Assembly (NCBI RefSeq): GCF_910592395.1
Contig: NC_088310.1
Coordinates: 21,273,501 to 21,337,500 of the forward strand
Direction of reading: 5' to 3'
DNA from: Lineus longissimus
Lineage: Eukaryota > Nemertea > Pilidiophora > Heteronemertea > Lineidae
DNA length: 64,000 bases
The number at the start of each line of letters is the position of its first letter. The stretch's first letter is position 1. Of the stretch, positions 12,601 through 27,914 are shown in pieces. A program made the position numbers and the translations under genes. The notes beneath the pieces were generated by a model. That model was not told where the DNA came from and did not search any database. It saw nothing but the letters and a program-made list of their open reading frames with translations.

Positions 12601-15600
12601 ACAACTGGAAACGTACATACTCATATAATGACACTGCAGTCATCTTTTTTTACTAATGATATTTATCAATACTACAGAATGACACGTACATATATATTTG
12701 CATCAACTTCCGTCCTGGCATTGAAATGGGTCATTAGGCAATCAGCATCAGACAAAAGTCACACATTGATAACAGAACATGATATGATATCACTATTGTC
12801 GAAATCAATGAATCATTGACATTTAAAGGCATACAGACAGGTAGTTGAAAATACACGTCAATCCCTAACTTGAGTAAACGCATCCACTAATGAAAGATGC
12901 GGAACATTGATGAAAAAAAAAAATGTGCGATTAGGAAAAATATAGTTATGCAATTATTGAGACACTAACACATGACCACATCATTTGCAAATGACAAAAA
13001 TGATTCGTTTAATGCTTTATCGAGATGTATATTTGACAAGAATCATCAAACTGATAAGTTGATATACATATCTAGATTTGGATTGTCCCAAAGACAGCCA
13101 AGTCAACATCGATCGAATCAATATTGGTATATGCTTTGAGGAAAATCATACGTATCAACCAACTGCGCCCCAGATGCAGGGGACAACCCCAACAAATTCA
13201 GCAGCCACTTATTGACATTCTTCGCACGGCATACCTCTTTGTGACGCAAACATCATCCGCACTCGTCCGTCGAAAACATAGTTTTTTTGTCCGGTACGAG
13301 CGCCCACTGAACAACTGGACAGAAATAGGACTACCCCGAGCTACGAGAGCAAAATACTGTCAAATCACGTCAGTTTGTTCCACACAAAAGGACGATTCCC
13401 ATTCACTTGGCGCCCCACTGGCAAGTTCCATACACCGATGTCAGAGGAATGTGTTTTTTTGCGGTAACTATCCATTGGTAACTATCCAAAGCTGGACCGG
13501 GAAATGCGGCGATAACCGTATATTGCCAATTTTTCACCGCTGTCAACTAAACGCCAAGCGCATCACAACAAAACCTCACCAACTGCTCTATAAGGTGTTG
13601 TTGTTTTGAGAAGGAATGACTTTCGATACTTTGATGTCCACCAAAAATTATGATGTTCATCATGTTTCGGTAAACTCCGTTTAATATATCCGAACCATAA
13701 AGATTTACTCGCACAAATTGAAAAACACTACGGTTTGTATCAATTTCCTATCACTAACATCAAAAGCAACGATTGCCTTTTTGGGGCATTGAAAACGCGC
13801 CAATATGAAAATCGATTACATTTACTACCATAATTACAGTAGATTCGGTAAGCATGGTAAGAATAGCCGTCTCGACATGCTGAAAAAAAAGTTTTGAAGC
13901 TGTCGCGGTTGTCCGGAGACTACTTGGTAAGCCATCCATCATGCCAATGCAGCGGAGGGATGCCCGCAAGCAGTCTTGGCCGTTGCCGTAAGCTTGTTAC
14001 CAGGACGCGGGGAACATGGAATTCGATTACTCAAGTTCTCCCTGGGGCACGCCCCAAGGGATGCGGCGAGATGACAAGGAGATGGATGAGACGCTGGCAC
14101 GTGACCAGCGGCCATGATCGCGCAGTCACGTAGGTCTGAGAAAGACTTTGCCGATGGTATGCTGAACCCCATGCAGTGGTGGAAGAAAGGGATGATGTCC
14201 ACATCATTACTATCATCATCAGTATCACGGCTGATGAGGGGAGCGCTTGTCAATATAGTCAGGAGTCCTACACGAATCCGATTTCCAAATAAAAACAGTT
14301 ACAATCATTTGCAATTAGTTTTTCTAGCCAAGGCCGAATAAATCCAATACCAGTTCAGCAAGCTGATGGGCAGGGATATCGGCAACTCGATTAGAAATAG
14401 CTCTATTGCAAGGCTGCTTTTTCCTAGTCCGATGTTTTCCTCGCTTCTTTGAGAAATATAAACAAATACAAATTCGTAGACAACCACTTGAACCATAGGT
14501 ATCCTTTTCATCTTCATCTTCATCATATCCACCATTCTCTTCATCAATCAAATTCAAAACGCCACGACTTGTAATCTAAAGAGGGGGCACTGAGAATTCT
14601 TTAAATCCCACTAACTTCGCATAGGTTACCCGGCAACAGTAATTTGGGCAATGAAAGCAATCACATGTTCTCTACGATGCTGGATTGGTAACCATAGAAA
14701 GGAATGCCATTATAGACAGCACCATGGTAATGTCAGGCCAATAAATCCCTCTGGCCAGTGGATGGATTTACGAACGATGAACCGGGGAAGATGGAATAAG
14801 ACCAAGTTGAATCTTAATTACACTGTTACTGCTGATACATGTATAACAGTACTTTCACTTTTTAAAACAGTCACAGTAAGCAAGAAACAGTAAGATTTTG
14901 GTTTCATTACAGCAGTGATTAGAAAAAATGACTTTTAAAGTTTTTTGTATCTCAACATCCTCCAGATCATGATGCGACCTGACAATTTGCGGACCAGACT
15001 TTGTAAAATGATAGGGATTTGCCAGTCCGTTCTTCCGCTATTGCTCTACTCTGAAGCGTTATTTCAACCGACTGCATATTCGACAAAACCGTTTTCGGTC
15101 ACGTGAAACGTGACAGGTTCATCGTAACAGGTCAATGAGATGTTGGCGTTGCCAAATACTAACATGATGAGAACAAGAGTTGTAAACAAGACTGAATAGC
15201 TGCCGTATGCTTAACGGAGACACGATTCTTCTTTAAATAAGGGCGAACGTGATAGTTACAATGAGTTGTAAGTAGCCTGCATGGGATCACTGCAACTTGC
15301 CTAGTGTCACGTTCTCAAGCCACTCTCCCCCGTACGAGGAGAGATGTGTCCATACCAGCGCTCTTTCCCTCGAGTCACACTTCCGGAATGATGGAGAGGA
15401 GATTGTTTCAGACTTGGGGGAGACTTTTTCTTCTCTTTCTACACGTATGAGGAATAATTGACAAGCAAGGCATGACAAGTACACGAAGTTGGTACATGCG
15501 CCGCTGTATAGAATTACCTTAATGACAGAGTAGGCAGATTTTATTAATCACATTATTCTTCCAAGCACGCCAGCATGCGTGCCTGCGTAATATTAATTAT

Positions 15601-18600
15601 ACAAATTCGATCTTGTGAGGTATTTTCGGGCCTCATCTACTCCATTGGTCTTAGAATTTCGTTTCTTGAATTCTGTCTATCGATTTACGCGCAAGTCACG
15701 TAGGGAATAATTATTTGAAGTAGGAAAATGACAGCTTTGCGTGACTGAAAAATGAATTTTTGCTGTTTGGTTATTCTTGAGTAAAGCTCACTTTATCTGC
15801 GCTATTGCATGGTTGCGTGTCACTAGAAGCCGAGGCAACACGCACGACATCCCCGATTCCATCCATACATTGCCACCAATCAGGCTGCTAGGCACGACTG
15901 GGAATTTAACAGGATGTCCACAATGCACACAATGCCAGACGCAAAATGAATAACTCAATAAAACCAGGCGTGGAAAATACTTCTCTCTGGTTTCCTCACG
16001 TACGGATATTGACTCCAGAGTTGGAAACGCATAATAAAAACCTTGTTGTACATAAAAGCGGCAATCTACACCAGTGCAGTTCATGCCAACGGGCTTGTGA
16101 TAAACTGAACATGACTGAGCAGCAACATCACAACGATTTGGTAGAAGGCAAGAGGCGTGAAGATCAGGTACAAACACTTTTTCGATGGCGCCAATCTCAT
16201 GATAATAACCGTGAGGAAAAGGCTGAACATGCCCCAATAACATAATCCTATCATCGTTGCCTATTTTGCTAATTTGTACTGGTAAAGCTACTATCACTTG
16301 GCATATCATTCTTTTCATTCGCCCATGGGCCTATATCGGGATTGTTTTCACCGATCAATTCAACAGCTATTCAAGAGAGTACATGGTGATCCTCTGGTCG
16401 TAAAGGAATGTTAGCTATCGGAAATGTTCATTTGTAACTACAGCACTGACCAGCAGTTTCTTGCGAATGATTTCAAACGGATTATATGCAAGACGAAAAC
16501 GCAGGGGTGTCGTTTGAAAATCTCCCTCACCAGCTCTTCGACCTTACCCATCGCTGATCTGTCTACCAAGGCACCAACTTCAAAAAAAAAATCCCTTAAC
16601 ATTTACCACGCCTTCTCATTAGCTATCCTCATTCTAAACGCATTTCCTCAAGTTCAATCGAAGTTGGAAACTCCAATGACAAAAGTTTGCAGTGTACCGA
16701 GTTGAACAGTCATGTCACGCTTTCGACAATCACGCCAAACCCTATTGAGTGTCTTGATGGTATGATAGAGCGATTGGTAGGTAGGGCACATACTGCAGGT
16801 TTAATAAAACTATCCGGGTAGTCAGTCATCAGATTCAATCACTTAATTAATGGAGTACATCTCCGGAATAGCGATCATTGGACGCCCCTTGCATACAAGC
16901 CGTGTTGGGACGGCAAAGAAGACTGGTTGACGGAGAGAGATCAATCTTTACAGATGGATGACAATATTGCTTTCTTTGGTAATTGACTGTTATGGACCAT
17001 ATCGAGGATGAAGATCAACCTAACAACCTGGGTTGTCTTGAGTGGTGATGTTTCAACAACAATAACTAGAATTACCATCAACTGCTGATGCGAGGGATCA
17101 CCAATGAGGCAATTCCGTACATTAATTACAACGGAGAGCTTCACCGGAACCAAACAGCTAAACAAAAATGAGCAGAGTAGAATCAGCAATGTTCGAATGG
17201 CATCCCGTTTTTATACAGAAGACAAGTACAAGCACTAAAAGCTGTTCTTGAAGGAAAAACACCCTCTAGAGTAATTCACTTCAAGCGTGCTAACCTTAGG
17301 CCAATTAAAAAGTCGTGTCAGGTTCTTGTTATCCTTTGGGCGGGGACACGTTTCGCTGAATTGGCTTCTTACAGAATAGTCTAATTAAACTAGCTTTTTA
17401 AAAAGATGACATTGAGGATGGCAGGAAGGGAAAACGTGATCGGGATGGTGTGGATGCATGAGCTGCGTAGTCAATGGAATTTTATATCACCATGAACTTT
17501 ACCGGTACATTTTGCTAGTGCGCTACCAGGACCGGTAATTATTTTATCATGTACCACGACTCATCAGATATATCAAATTATTTAGGTAAAGTGGGGTTTC
17601 CGTTTTGCAGAACGACCGCTCTCCCCCAAAACTTAGGATGCTCTAACATGTCTCAAGGATAGGAAGAAGATACTCAATCTGCTTCAGCACCGCAGATCGA
17701 CCGCGGAAGATACCGCCATCAATGACCCATCGTCAGCTTCTAGAAGGCAAAGCTCAAGCAACGACCTCCCAATTAAATGACTGATTAGTATACAAAACGC
17801 ATCTGCAAATTTTGCTTTATGGCGAAGCACGGGGCACCAGTGACATGCAAAGCATAAATAATTAGAAATTCGCATGCTTCTCGGCGATAAAACAAGTTTA
17901 TTCGATTTTTTGTATCAGCGAAATAATTCGCCAATCGCATGAGCAGAATAAATGGAGGAAAGCGAACCGGGAAACTTCACGAGGCGTAATGGGCCATTCG
18001 CATGCCAAGTCACCAGTCCTGCTCAAGGCGCGCCACCATCAGGCCCGACTGGCACATACATTATTAAAATACGTTCAAGCTATCCTCACCGGAGACAGGC
18101 TTCCTAATGAAAGAATATTTATTTTCACATTTCCTCACAGTTTCTTACGTTACATATCATTTATGATTCGGTGATAGTGAGGTTACATGAATGCTTAACC
18201 GGCCATGAACTAGAGAAGCATCTCGGCCGTGTTTGGAAAGCACGACAAGTTATCAAAGTCCTTGCGAATATGTATTCACCTTTTAACTTCAGGACGTTTA
18301 TTTTTTGAATAACCCAATACGTGTATATGTTTAAGACGGTGTTGTGGTCGTCACTGCGAAAATGGTATGGTTTTCCAGCAGTGAAGGGACGCATTATTTC
18401 TTCACTTCAGATCGCCATTTACTAGTTGTTGCCCAAACTATACCCTTTTGGCCAACTATTCAGCGTTCTTCAAAGCAAGGCGCAGGTGTTATCGCCGTAA
18501 AAGGGTAACAACGACAATAACACGATGCTCTCGAAGACAATGCACAAGAGACAGCCAAGCCCATTACGCCAAGAACCCAATCTGCTTGCTTATCTCCCAA

Positions 18601-21600
18601 CATTGATCCCGAACACGAGGCGACCAGTAGCACGCAACTCTGACAAGAGTCAGATTGGATCTATAGTCAAGGTTCTGGTCTTAAAAGATCTACTTGCTCT
18701 TCACGTCCGCCAAGACAATCCAATGAGCACCCGCCTAGCATATTCAACGACCGTCTCTAATCAATAGGTTAGCCAAGGTGAAGCAACAAGGTGCCTCTGA
18801 GCACTCTCCAACATAGTCTTGGTCAGATCTGACGGCTAGAGTTTTTAATTGAAATGGACGACTTGACAGACACCATTTGTCAGTCTGGCTGGGATGGACA
18901 ATGCGCCGCCCATCCTTACATGATAATGTAAGATCTTCTCCATATTTGCTTACAGGAGAAATTGGCTATTTGCTTAGTCAGGTGGCATCAGAACATAGTA
19001 GGTTCACACTTCAAAACAAACGGGCCGGATGACAAGAGAGGCTATGTCCTGATAAGTGATCGCATCGTAGAAACGTCAGATAAAGAAAATCGGTAAAATG
19101 AACCATCTTCTCCCAAAGAGGAACGGCCCTTCATGGGTACAGGGTTCTTATAAACAGCATTTTACATATGTAAATCGCAGGAGGGGAGAACTCCTCTGCG
19201 ACACCTACGGTAAAACCTAGAAAAGAACGGTTGAACAAGCGTTGTGAGAAGGCAGTTGGTCATAACTGCTTATCTGAAAATTCGTACAGATATACATGTA
19301 CATGCATCAATATATTATCGACCTCGATATATCTTATCAACTTTTCGAGCAAAATAACTCGGATGGACCAACTCGGCGCGCCGATGTGACACATGCAGAT
19401 CAGACATGACGTCCCCATGTAACCAATGTCTTCGTGACAAACCTTTCATAAGTCGACCATCGAAAAAAATACACTTGATGAATAGTGCACATCATCATTG
19501 CTGCGGCTGGATTAGCGTGCTGGATGGCACGAAAGGAAAGCCATACAAAGGCTGGCAAGGGAGTACATAAAAAGATGCTCCATAACGAACGCATTCAATA
19601 TCGGCACGCGAACCACTTGAACAATAGACTCAGGACTATAAACTTATAAGAGATTCATTAAGTGAGTATTTTAATCGAAGTTACGTGGCAACCTGCTTGT
19701 GGACTATCAAGATAGGGTTACATGCATGTCGATGGAAGTATTGTCCTGTGATCGATAGTCGGGCACCGAGCCCCTCCCAATCAATGGACCACATTATCCG
19801 ACAAATGCGATGCATCGCCTTGACACGATATGTTCATTCAGACAGACTCGCAAGGAAGAAAGATTTCCATCATCGCTGGACCGTGATGGGTCGTGTGGTC
19901 TGCTCCACACGCATGTCTTTATTGAGGCACAGACCAGGCTCGACTGTTCCATGAGGGATGCACGACATTCTGGTCAGGTTACATCACGCCCATCAGCCAA
20001 CAGATTAGTTTTCCCATCAGTAGACTATAGATATTAGTAGTGATGTCTCATCGAGAGATCCCCTACGTCGGAACACGCGGTAACCACCGAACCGAAACCA
20101 TGGATCATTTCACTGCAGCACGACCTGGTCTCACTCTCCTTCACGGGACGTTCCGGCACGCATCACCATGAACATGGAGATTGTCAAATCAGGTCCATGA
20201 CAGAACATAGCATGACATAAACCAGTTGAAATTCATCGCATTCATAAGTGACGACTCGGAGGTAGGTCCATGCTGGTGACACGCTTCTAAATGCGAGTAC
20301 CTCGCAAAAAACAAGGAGCTGAAATGGTACAAAGATACTCAGTTCAGTGGTATCAAGTATTCATGCAGTCAATCTCTAAAGCCAATATACATTTATGCAG
20401 CGGACTTAGTTCTGGCAGAAAAATCTTCCCGAGATTCGGCCGGATTCGGCATTTTGAGAGCAAGACCACAGATGAGGTTTCTCCCCATGACGCGGTCACT
20501 AAAAGCCGCCATCACCCCCAGGAAATGGTTACCTTACGCAATCAGCCATTCTGCAACCAAGGACAGATGTGCATTATGGAATCTTGCATCTTTGTTCCCA
20601 GAGAGCCCTCTAGCGCAAGTCTGACGTAACCGCCAATGGTTCTAAAACAGAAGGTCTAATTGTGACTGGTACCCACACCCAGTCCTGTCTCCTTGGGCTG
20701 CAGCGGCAGAGATCAAAGCAGACCTAAAGGGTATCAGCTGATGCAGTGGGATTTAATTAGGAGTGGAGGATGGCGGGGGCATTCTGGAACGGCCATATAG
20801 ATAGCCGCGTGATCTTTGGCCATAACACCCGCTCTCACGCGAACGGGAGATATTGGTAATGGGTGAGGCAGGATGATTAATTACTGAATAAATGAACTGA
20901 AACAAAGCTCAGTGCAATCGCCTTGGACATGCATGGCAAAGGATATTGTACAGAGGGAAAGACCTCCCAAAAATTTAACGAGAAATGTGTCAGGAACTCT
21001 TCCAATGTCGAGTTTTGAACAAACTTGAAACCACTGGCATATGAATTCCAACATTGGTGTTCATATTTCATCCTTTTCTCCAATACCGCGTTTTCGTACG
21101 TGTCTACACGTTATTTCCTAGTATCGAGTTTTTTTATGAGCGACTTGTACGCGATTTGTTGAAAGAAAGCAACATGATGACACATATGCCTAATCAAATC
21201 GTTCTCGCTGTATCTCTAGAACTAGAAGCAACATTCAGAACCGGAAAAGCGACAGAAAGGGGACGATATACATTGAATGGTTAAATGACAAGCCACGTAA
21301 ACGGAGTACAGGGACACAGCGTGTGTAATGAGGAAAGAGCCAAGCCTCAGGGCCGGCGGTTTAAATGTCGTCGGTTTTGATAGTGAACGTGATCGCCGGT
21401 GGACGAATGTCATGCGCAACGACAGAGACAAAAGTTTGCTCGATCGAAGGGGGAGATAAGCTAGTACAACCAGAGGGGACGATAACGCACGAAAGAACAG
21501 AATCCTAGAATTTGATCTTTTGTGGTAGCGGCAGCGGTCTGTTAGCAAACACGCCCGCAACCATCGCCAGGTTGAATGGACCGGAATATGAGTCAGATCA

Positions 21601-24600
21601 GGTAATAATGTAGGTTTCAAGGATCTCTGTCGAGAGGAAAGATGGTCCCTCAGGGTGAGGACGTGATTTGTATTCGGCCAGTATCTACTTGGGGGAAAGG
21701 AGTTTCTCACTGGAGTCACATTTATGGCATTTTATGTGATATTCATCAGACATTATTATATCCAATTCAATGTTCCAGCATACCACTCTATGGGATGACA
21801 AGAGCCCGACCTAAATCGCTTTCTAAGTCCTTACAATTACATGTACATGTACGACAGCGACTGAACGCTTAGAATGAGAGCTTTTGCATTCCTCATCTGT
21901 TAAGTGTTACCAAGATTAAAATTTTGTGCAATTGTTTAATTCTTTGCTTGTCAAAACGAATAAATTGATGAAGGAAAAAGCGAATTTTCAAATATTTGCC
22001 ACACCACCATCGCGAAGCTACAACAAACCATGAGAGTCTAAACAGTTCTATAGTCATTTGCTAGTCATTTCCACTATGTTATAAACTCTGATCATGTGCT
22101 CACAAGCAGTCTGCCAAGCTTCATCAGCCCTAACATTCAGAATCAGCCAAACTCCAAAACAAGAGAGTCTATCACGCAAGTTAGCAAACCAAGGCCCAAT
22201 GGGCAATCATGCGAGAAAACTTATATATTGATTGATTCGGCATTCGCTACTAGGGAGCCTGTTATACGATTTTATTGCGTGTTCTCACGACATCATTTGT
22301 ATGTAAGTAATGCCGACATTGCCAGGAGCTTTGGCCAAGGGTCGATACCGTAATGGGATGCAAGGACCCCGGAGAGCTTACATGCTACAAACTACGGACA
22401 TGAACAATATACTGATGACAATAATTAGTAAACCGCGGCTGCAGCCCATCGGGAAGAGCTCAAGATTGGCTTTGCTGGAGAATTCTCGCACGCCCCGATG
22501 AATATTAATGGTCACGCTACCATCGATGCAGTCAGTGCATGAATTCGACCCGACAGAAGAAAGTAACACTACCATTGTTGTGAACCATTACCACGACAGC
22601 ATAAATGAAAGATGGATATGCTGGGATAATCGGGTGAGGGGAGTCACTTGATTTTTGGCGCACAAAGCCCGATATTAAATGCGATCTCGTCATGTAGAAA
22701 GCCACCGCGGCTTATTTGAAATACTTCGAAAACACTGAAGTGATCCACTCATTGCATAATATAAGGGAACATGGAGATCATCAGAGTTTAATACCACCGA
22801 AGTATACGCGCACCGACCGTCACGGTTTTACCGGTGATCGAACCTCAGCCCGCAAAAGCGCTGCTGGCCACCTCAGCGACTAAAATTTCTCGTGTGCGCG
22901 GCAATTTAAATTCAGAAAAGAAAGCTTCTCAAGTGTGCCCATCCATGGTGACAAATCTTTATCGCTTGAATGAGCAAGTGGCCATTAATATTGCCAGTTG
23001 TTCCATTTACAAACGATACCCTCGATGATGACAGCATTGGTTTCCAATAATGATCACCTTGGGGTACACCTGAGTTGTCGGTGAGCTCTTGGGTCATTAG
23101 TGCAAGAAATCATTACCACTGTCTACCTTGAATTTAACAAGTTGCCAAAGTTTTGGTTGTTGATCATCGCCAATGACCGAGACGGTGATTGGCGAATACA
23201 TTTGAGAGTCTACGATAGCGCACGCATTTCCCGCATTCACCACTGGCAGAAAACATCCGACTCTCGTTGTTTTATATCCCCTTATGTAGAGTATCATAAG
23301 ATGTAAAAACTTTGGTAGTCAAGATGCCAGAACACACATGACACCTCACAATACAGTTTCGGAATAGAGGAAGAAGAAGGAAACCGGAGATCAAAGAGGG
23401 CTCTATTACAAGCTTTCCAGATGCGGGGAGTAAGATCAGCAACCTTAGAATGGCCAGGCGCGTGGCGCACGACCCGACCATTTATCTTACTTACATATAT
23501 TGAAAACGACACGGACGTATATGTGTGTACGAGGCCGTGATACCGACATTGAAAATGTTAAGAACAATTCTGAGAACAGCCTTGAAGAAATTTCGTTAAA
23601 GGGAATCGGAGCTCGATAGCCAATGCTGCGTGCTGACCAGTATTACCAAGGCGGGTCTAATTTCCCAACATACGGGCGCATGTGTGCACAGGGCTTATTA
23701 TGGACTTGAACAGCTTATTTACTCGCCAGCAGAGCACGCAATACGTCCTAAATTGCATGGCTGGAGACATCAAAGAGAAAACAGTTATTCTCATCAGGCA
23801 TGCGCCATCATGTTAAGTTCCGCCGATATGAAATTAACATCAGTCATGCAATGGGTCCATCCCGTGGGCTGAGAACATGCGATACGTCAGAGAAACTTTG
23901 CGCATTCTAAATGAATTATTGATCAACTGCGCCTGATCACGCAAGAAGAAAACTTCGGAAACTTTCATACTTTTAATGCAGTGGCGCGGAGAAGCAGGCG
24001 GTAGAGCGACAGTCGATCGGGTCACGAACGATATCATATCAAGTTGCGGCGTTAATGTTCGCTGCTGTTGGGTTGATCGCAGCGTTTCTATTGGCAGAGC
24101 CAAAAAAGTCAATATCATATGTCATTTCCAAGGACAAAAATATCAGTTGACTTGACAGAAACGATCCTGGTGCTTTTTTGCTTTAGGCTTTGGCGGAATG
24201 ACGAGATTGATATAAACATATCTTGCTATCGTACTCGTAGGTCGTTCATTCGATTCTTTCGCATAGCCAACGATTATGGCCAAGAAAAGAAGAATATACT
24301 TGTTGCTTGACTCTCATTAACCAAGTAGGCAACCAAAAGACGCACCTCCTGCTAAAGTTACCGGCTGAATGAGACGGATTGATACTCAGTTAAGTCAAAG
24401 TCATCGAAAATTAGTTACCTCATTATCAGATGCATTTCCCACCAGTGAAATAGATATCAACCATGGCCAAGAAAGTTTTCTATCACTTGCTTTCTTCTTT
24501 CACCCTACACATGATACCCTCTCTTGTCACAAAGGTTCTCATGCACGATAGGCAAATATAACACCACAAACAAAGATGTAACCGTAGGCGTTCTCAATGA

Positions 24601-27600
24601 AACTTCAGACTCAGCCAGATCATTCTCTGAAGTGGAAACTACAACGAGGCTGAACTGATGGTGGTTCGCAGCTAGCGTGAGCATTCTGCAACAAAGTTGG
24701 AAAAAATCAGAAACACATAGCTTCTATTAAGAGGATACGCTGTCTGGAAAATGATATCAAAGCTACTTGCGTGCCAGATCAAAGACTTGGAAAAAATCGA
24801 GAGAAGGATCAGGCAAGTTCGGTCCCAGGCACAATCATACTCAATTCACGGGCAATCAGGCGTGATCAACCATGAAAACCTCGTCACAATTCTCATGTCT
24901 CTTGAAAAAAAGCTTTCGAATCACGACAAGTTTTAGAGGATGCACGATAAGTTTATAGCATCCTTTTGTGCACGATTGAATCTTTGTTCCGGCAGCCTGC
25001 TGAGAGGGTAAAGAACTCGCATGGTGAACTGGTGAGAAATAGTGTAGGTATAAGGAGAGGTAAGTTGGTGGTCGGTGAGTGGCCTCGCTGATCGAGGGAT
25101 GTTCGTCAGAGCGAGTGCTACCGCATAGCAACCTATATTACAAAAGACAAATTGTGGAAAAAAGGAAAAGAAAATTAGATCAGGTGTAACTTAAAGAATG
25201 CCACTGACTGTGCAAGTCCGCCGAAGATGCCAAAACATGCGAGCAATGATAAAGAATCGGGTCTCCAACAGTGACACACAAGACTGACGGAGGCGGTCGC
25301 AACTTAATCTTGGATGCCATCACCAGGATGCCTAGCTCACCAAGCATACAAGTATACTGCCGTTCAAAAGAAGAGAAATCTTCCTCATTGAAAAAAACCC
25401 AAAAAAAGGTCTTTATACTAATATTCATAGCTGAATGTGTCCTCTTTTAAGAGGACTGCCAAAACCTTACCGAAAAGAGCTGGTGATCAAGATCAAGAAA
25501 ATCTTCATGCCCATTTTGTCAGCGTTAAGCGTTTCTGAATGTACAAGTAATGGAGCAGGATGGACTGAGCGTTACGGATGGAAGCCTTCCCTTACAGGTC
25601 GTTAAAAAAGTACTTGCCACTTGACCACAAGATCACTATTCAAAGAGGCAAGCGGCGGTTGCCTAACAGATGCCACAAGCGCGCCACATAGACACCAACT
25701 GAATACTGTCAGCTTCATTCATGGGCGCTTGCTTGATCTAGATGCTCCAATATAAATAAATCAATTAAGCAAATGTGTGGGGAGATTCCTAATCCCGGTT
25801 GGTGATGGTGGTTGGCGACCGTTGATGTGACACCGTGCATAGAAAGTGGTCCAATTCTTAACGAGGTTCGCCTTGGGGACTGCACTGGCTGGATGATGAC
25901 TGAACAAATTCTCCAAGGCGACGGTACTCATCGTTGAACAGGGACGAATGGCCACAACCTTTGATACTTCCAATGATATTCACTAGGAGGAAAGGTTCTA
26001 GAGAGGAACCACTGACGTTCAGAAAATACATTAGAGGCTGTCACCAGGACCTTTCAGCTACTATCTAGCCCATGCCAGCAACAGGACCGGAGACTGAATA
26101 TCCTCTTGTCTTCGTCCCCCTCTACGAAACCTAAACCTTGGTTCTCATAAGGACGGGTGTAAGACATGCCGCCTGTTTGTCTTAGAGTGGCTCAACGAAT
26201 GGGCAACACCCATGTCGATACAAGTATTTGATTGTCCATAAGAAAGGCTCATCACCAATTGTCATAGCAGACCCGTCAAGCTAATTCGTGTAACACAACA
26301 TGACCAGCAACAAAAAATGAACAACAGCAGCCTTGGGTGGGGAAAACGAAGGCACTCAATGCCACTGACCGTCAACATAGTCAAAGCAGCCACTGGGAGG
26401 GAGGGCAGGTGGTGATCACTAATCACCAGTGCTAAATTGGAGGAATTCACCGAGTGGATGACCAGATAACTCAATGTAATGACATTAGGCAAATGGTCTA
26501 AACGTGAAACATTTGATTGGACAGCTTTAGGAGGCCAACGTCCAAGTGCCATCACTTCCAGGGTAAAGTTTGACTCCGGACGCAGTGTTTTTGGCCTTGT
26601 TTCTCACCATAAGGAAGAATGACTAGGATGAGGAATGGACTGCTTCGGGAGTCTGGGGTAAACAGAGGTCTTGGAGACTTTCACTGAGCTTAATTTGAAA
26701 ACGGGAATGACATGTCAAATGAATATCATGGCGCTCCATTTGAGCATGAAGGGTGTCAGCAACACATTTCCGGCCATGAGATATCAAAGGAACCATCAAA
26801 GTATGAGATGGTATTCAAATTCCAGTTCCCTTGACAAAGTCTCCCTTCACAACCCACGCTCCACCTGGAGGTGATCCAGGGTCGGTCTCTGCCAATTCAG
26901 TGCCCTGAGGGGTGGCAGCGTTAATGAGACACAAGCTCCATCAGAGCGCAAGAACCAATACTTTCGTTGCCAACACAAGGCCTGCGGGTGCTAGGTAGCT
27001 TCTGTTATTGGATGGAATGGCTTGGGTCATTTTGCTCACTTGATTTGGTACTTGTAATGTAGGATGGTCTCTAATTCTACTTTAGGTGTTGCATGCGGTT
27101 GGAAAACTATGATAGCCCCCAGTGGTTACATATTTGGCAATTAAAAGTCACACACTGGTACAGCTGGCATTGTTTGATGAAACTTCCGCTTCCCACCAAC
27201 AGTGCTAGCAAGTAATTTTAATCACCAAAAGTCATTTAGGTCGGTCATAGTTTTCCCAAGGTGGTGGTCGATGCAATAAAACAAACCTTTACAGAACACA
27301 AGCGGTCCACAGTAAGGGGACAAAATCTGCCTCCAAAAAGAGAAGGAGGTAAAAATCAGCATGAAGTGGAACAAGCCTTCTGCGAAAATGTTAATGCCTT
27401 GAAACCTGAACCAGCCGAGCTGTAACCATCCCACGAACTCCGATCACGTAAAGAACATAGCACTCGTAACGAGAGTACTGAAAGGGCCAATCAAATGAAA
27501 CAGATGAGTTGAATGCTGGGAGCATTGCCTGGTCCAACCTCATTGATCCGGCCGCCCACTCTGTATGGATCACGCTTCCAGGGCTAATATCGTTTATGTG

Positions 27601-27914
27601 AACGACGAATGTAATATTGGCCCCGTTTTCCATTAACCTCGGAAATGTCATCATAGAAATACAAATAATACTTGCTTCCTAGATGATACAAGTGGTCCTC
27701 TTGAATATCTAGAGGTTCGACTTGGTAAACATGAGGCTGAGTGACCAATGGCAATTGGTCTTGGATGTGTAAGTAACTTTACCTGAGAAGAATAACTTCA
27801 GCTGATCAAATAAACGGAAATGTCAAGAAGGGGCAATCTACAGGGCAGCCCAGAAGGAATGAGGGTGTGAGGGAATGAGCTATGAGGATGAAATGAAGCG
27901 TAGGTTACACTCAT
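12601..27914. other. 15-kb region with no recognisable gene
   Basis: Both strands were read for domains and paired splice sites, and nothing convincing was found. The longest open frames (161 codons at 13124-13609, 176 at 15788-16318, 165 at 21222-21719) have no motif, no codon pattern and overlapping opposite-strand frames. From about 12.9 to 25 kb the DNA is CpG-rich (19 CpG in 21301-21540) compared with the CpG-poor DNA east of 29 kb. It may hold long introns or distal regulatory DNA, or it may be highly diverged repeat sequence. I cannot tell which. Confidence 0.45.

Noticed and set aside
13124-13609. 161-codon plus-strand open frame
   Set aside because: No domain, no splice or promoter support, and composition like translated random CpG-rich DNA.
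15788-16318. 176-codon minus-strand open frame
   Set aside because: Overlapped by a 99-codon plus-strand frame, no motif, and located in the gene-free CpG-rich block where long chance frames are common.
21222-21719. 165-codon minus-strand open frame
   Set aside because: Low-complexity Leu/Ser/Arg content without a recognisable domain; no support from neighbouring exons.
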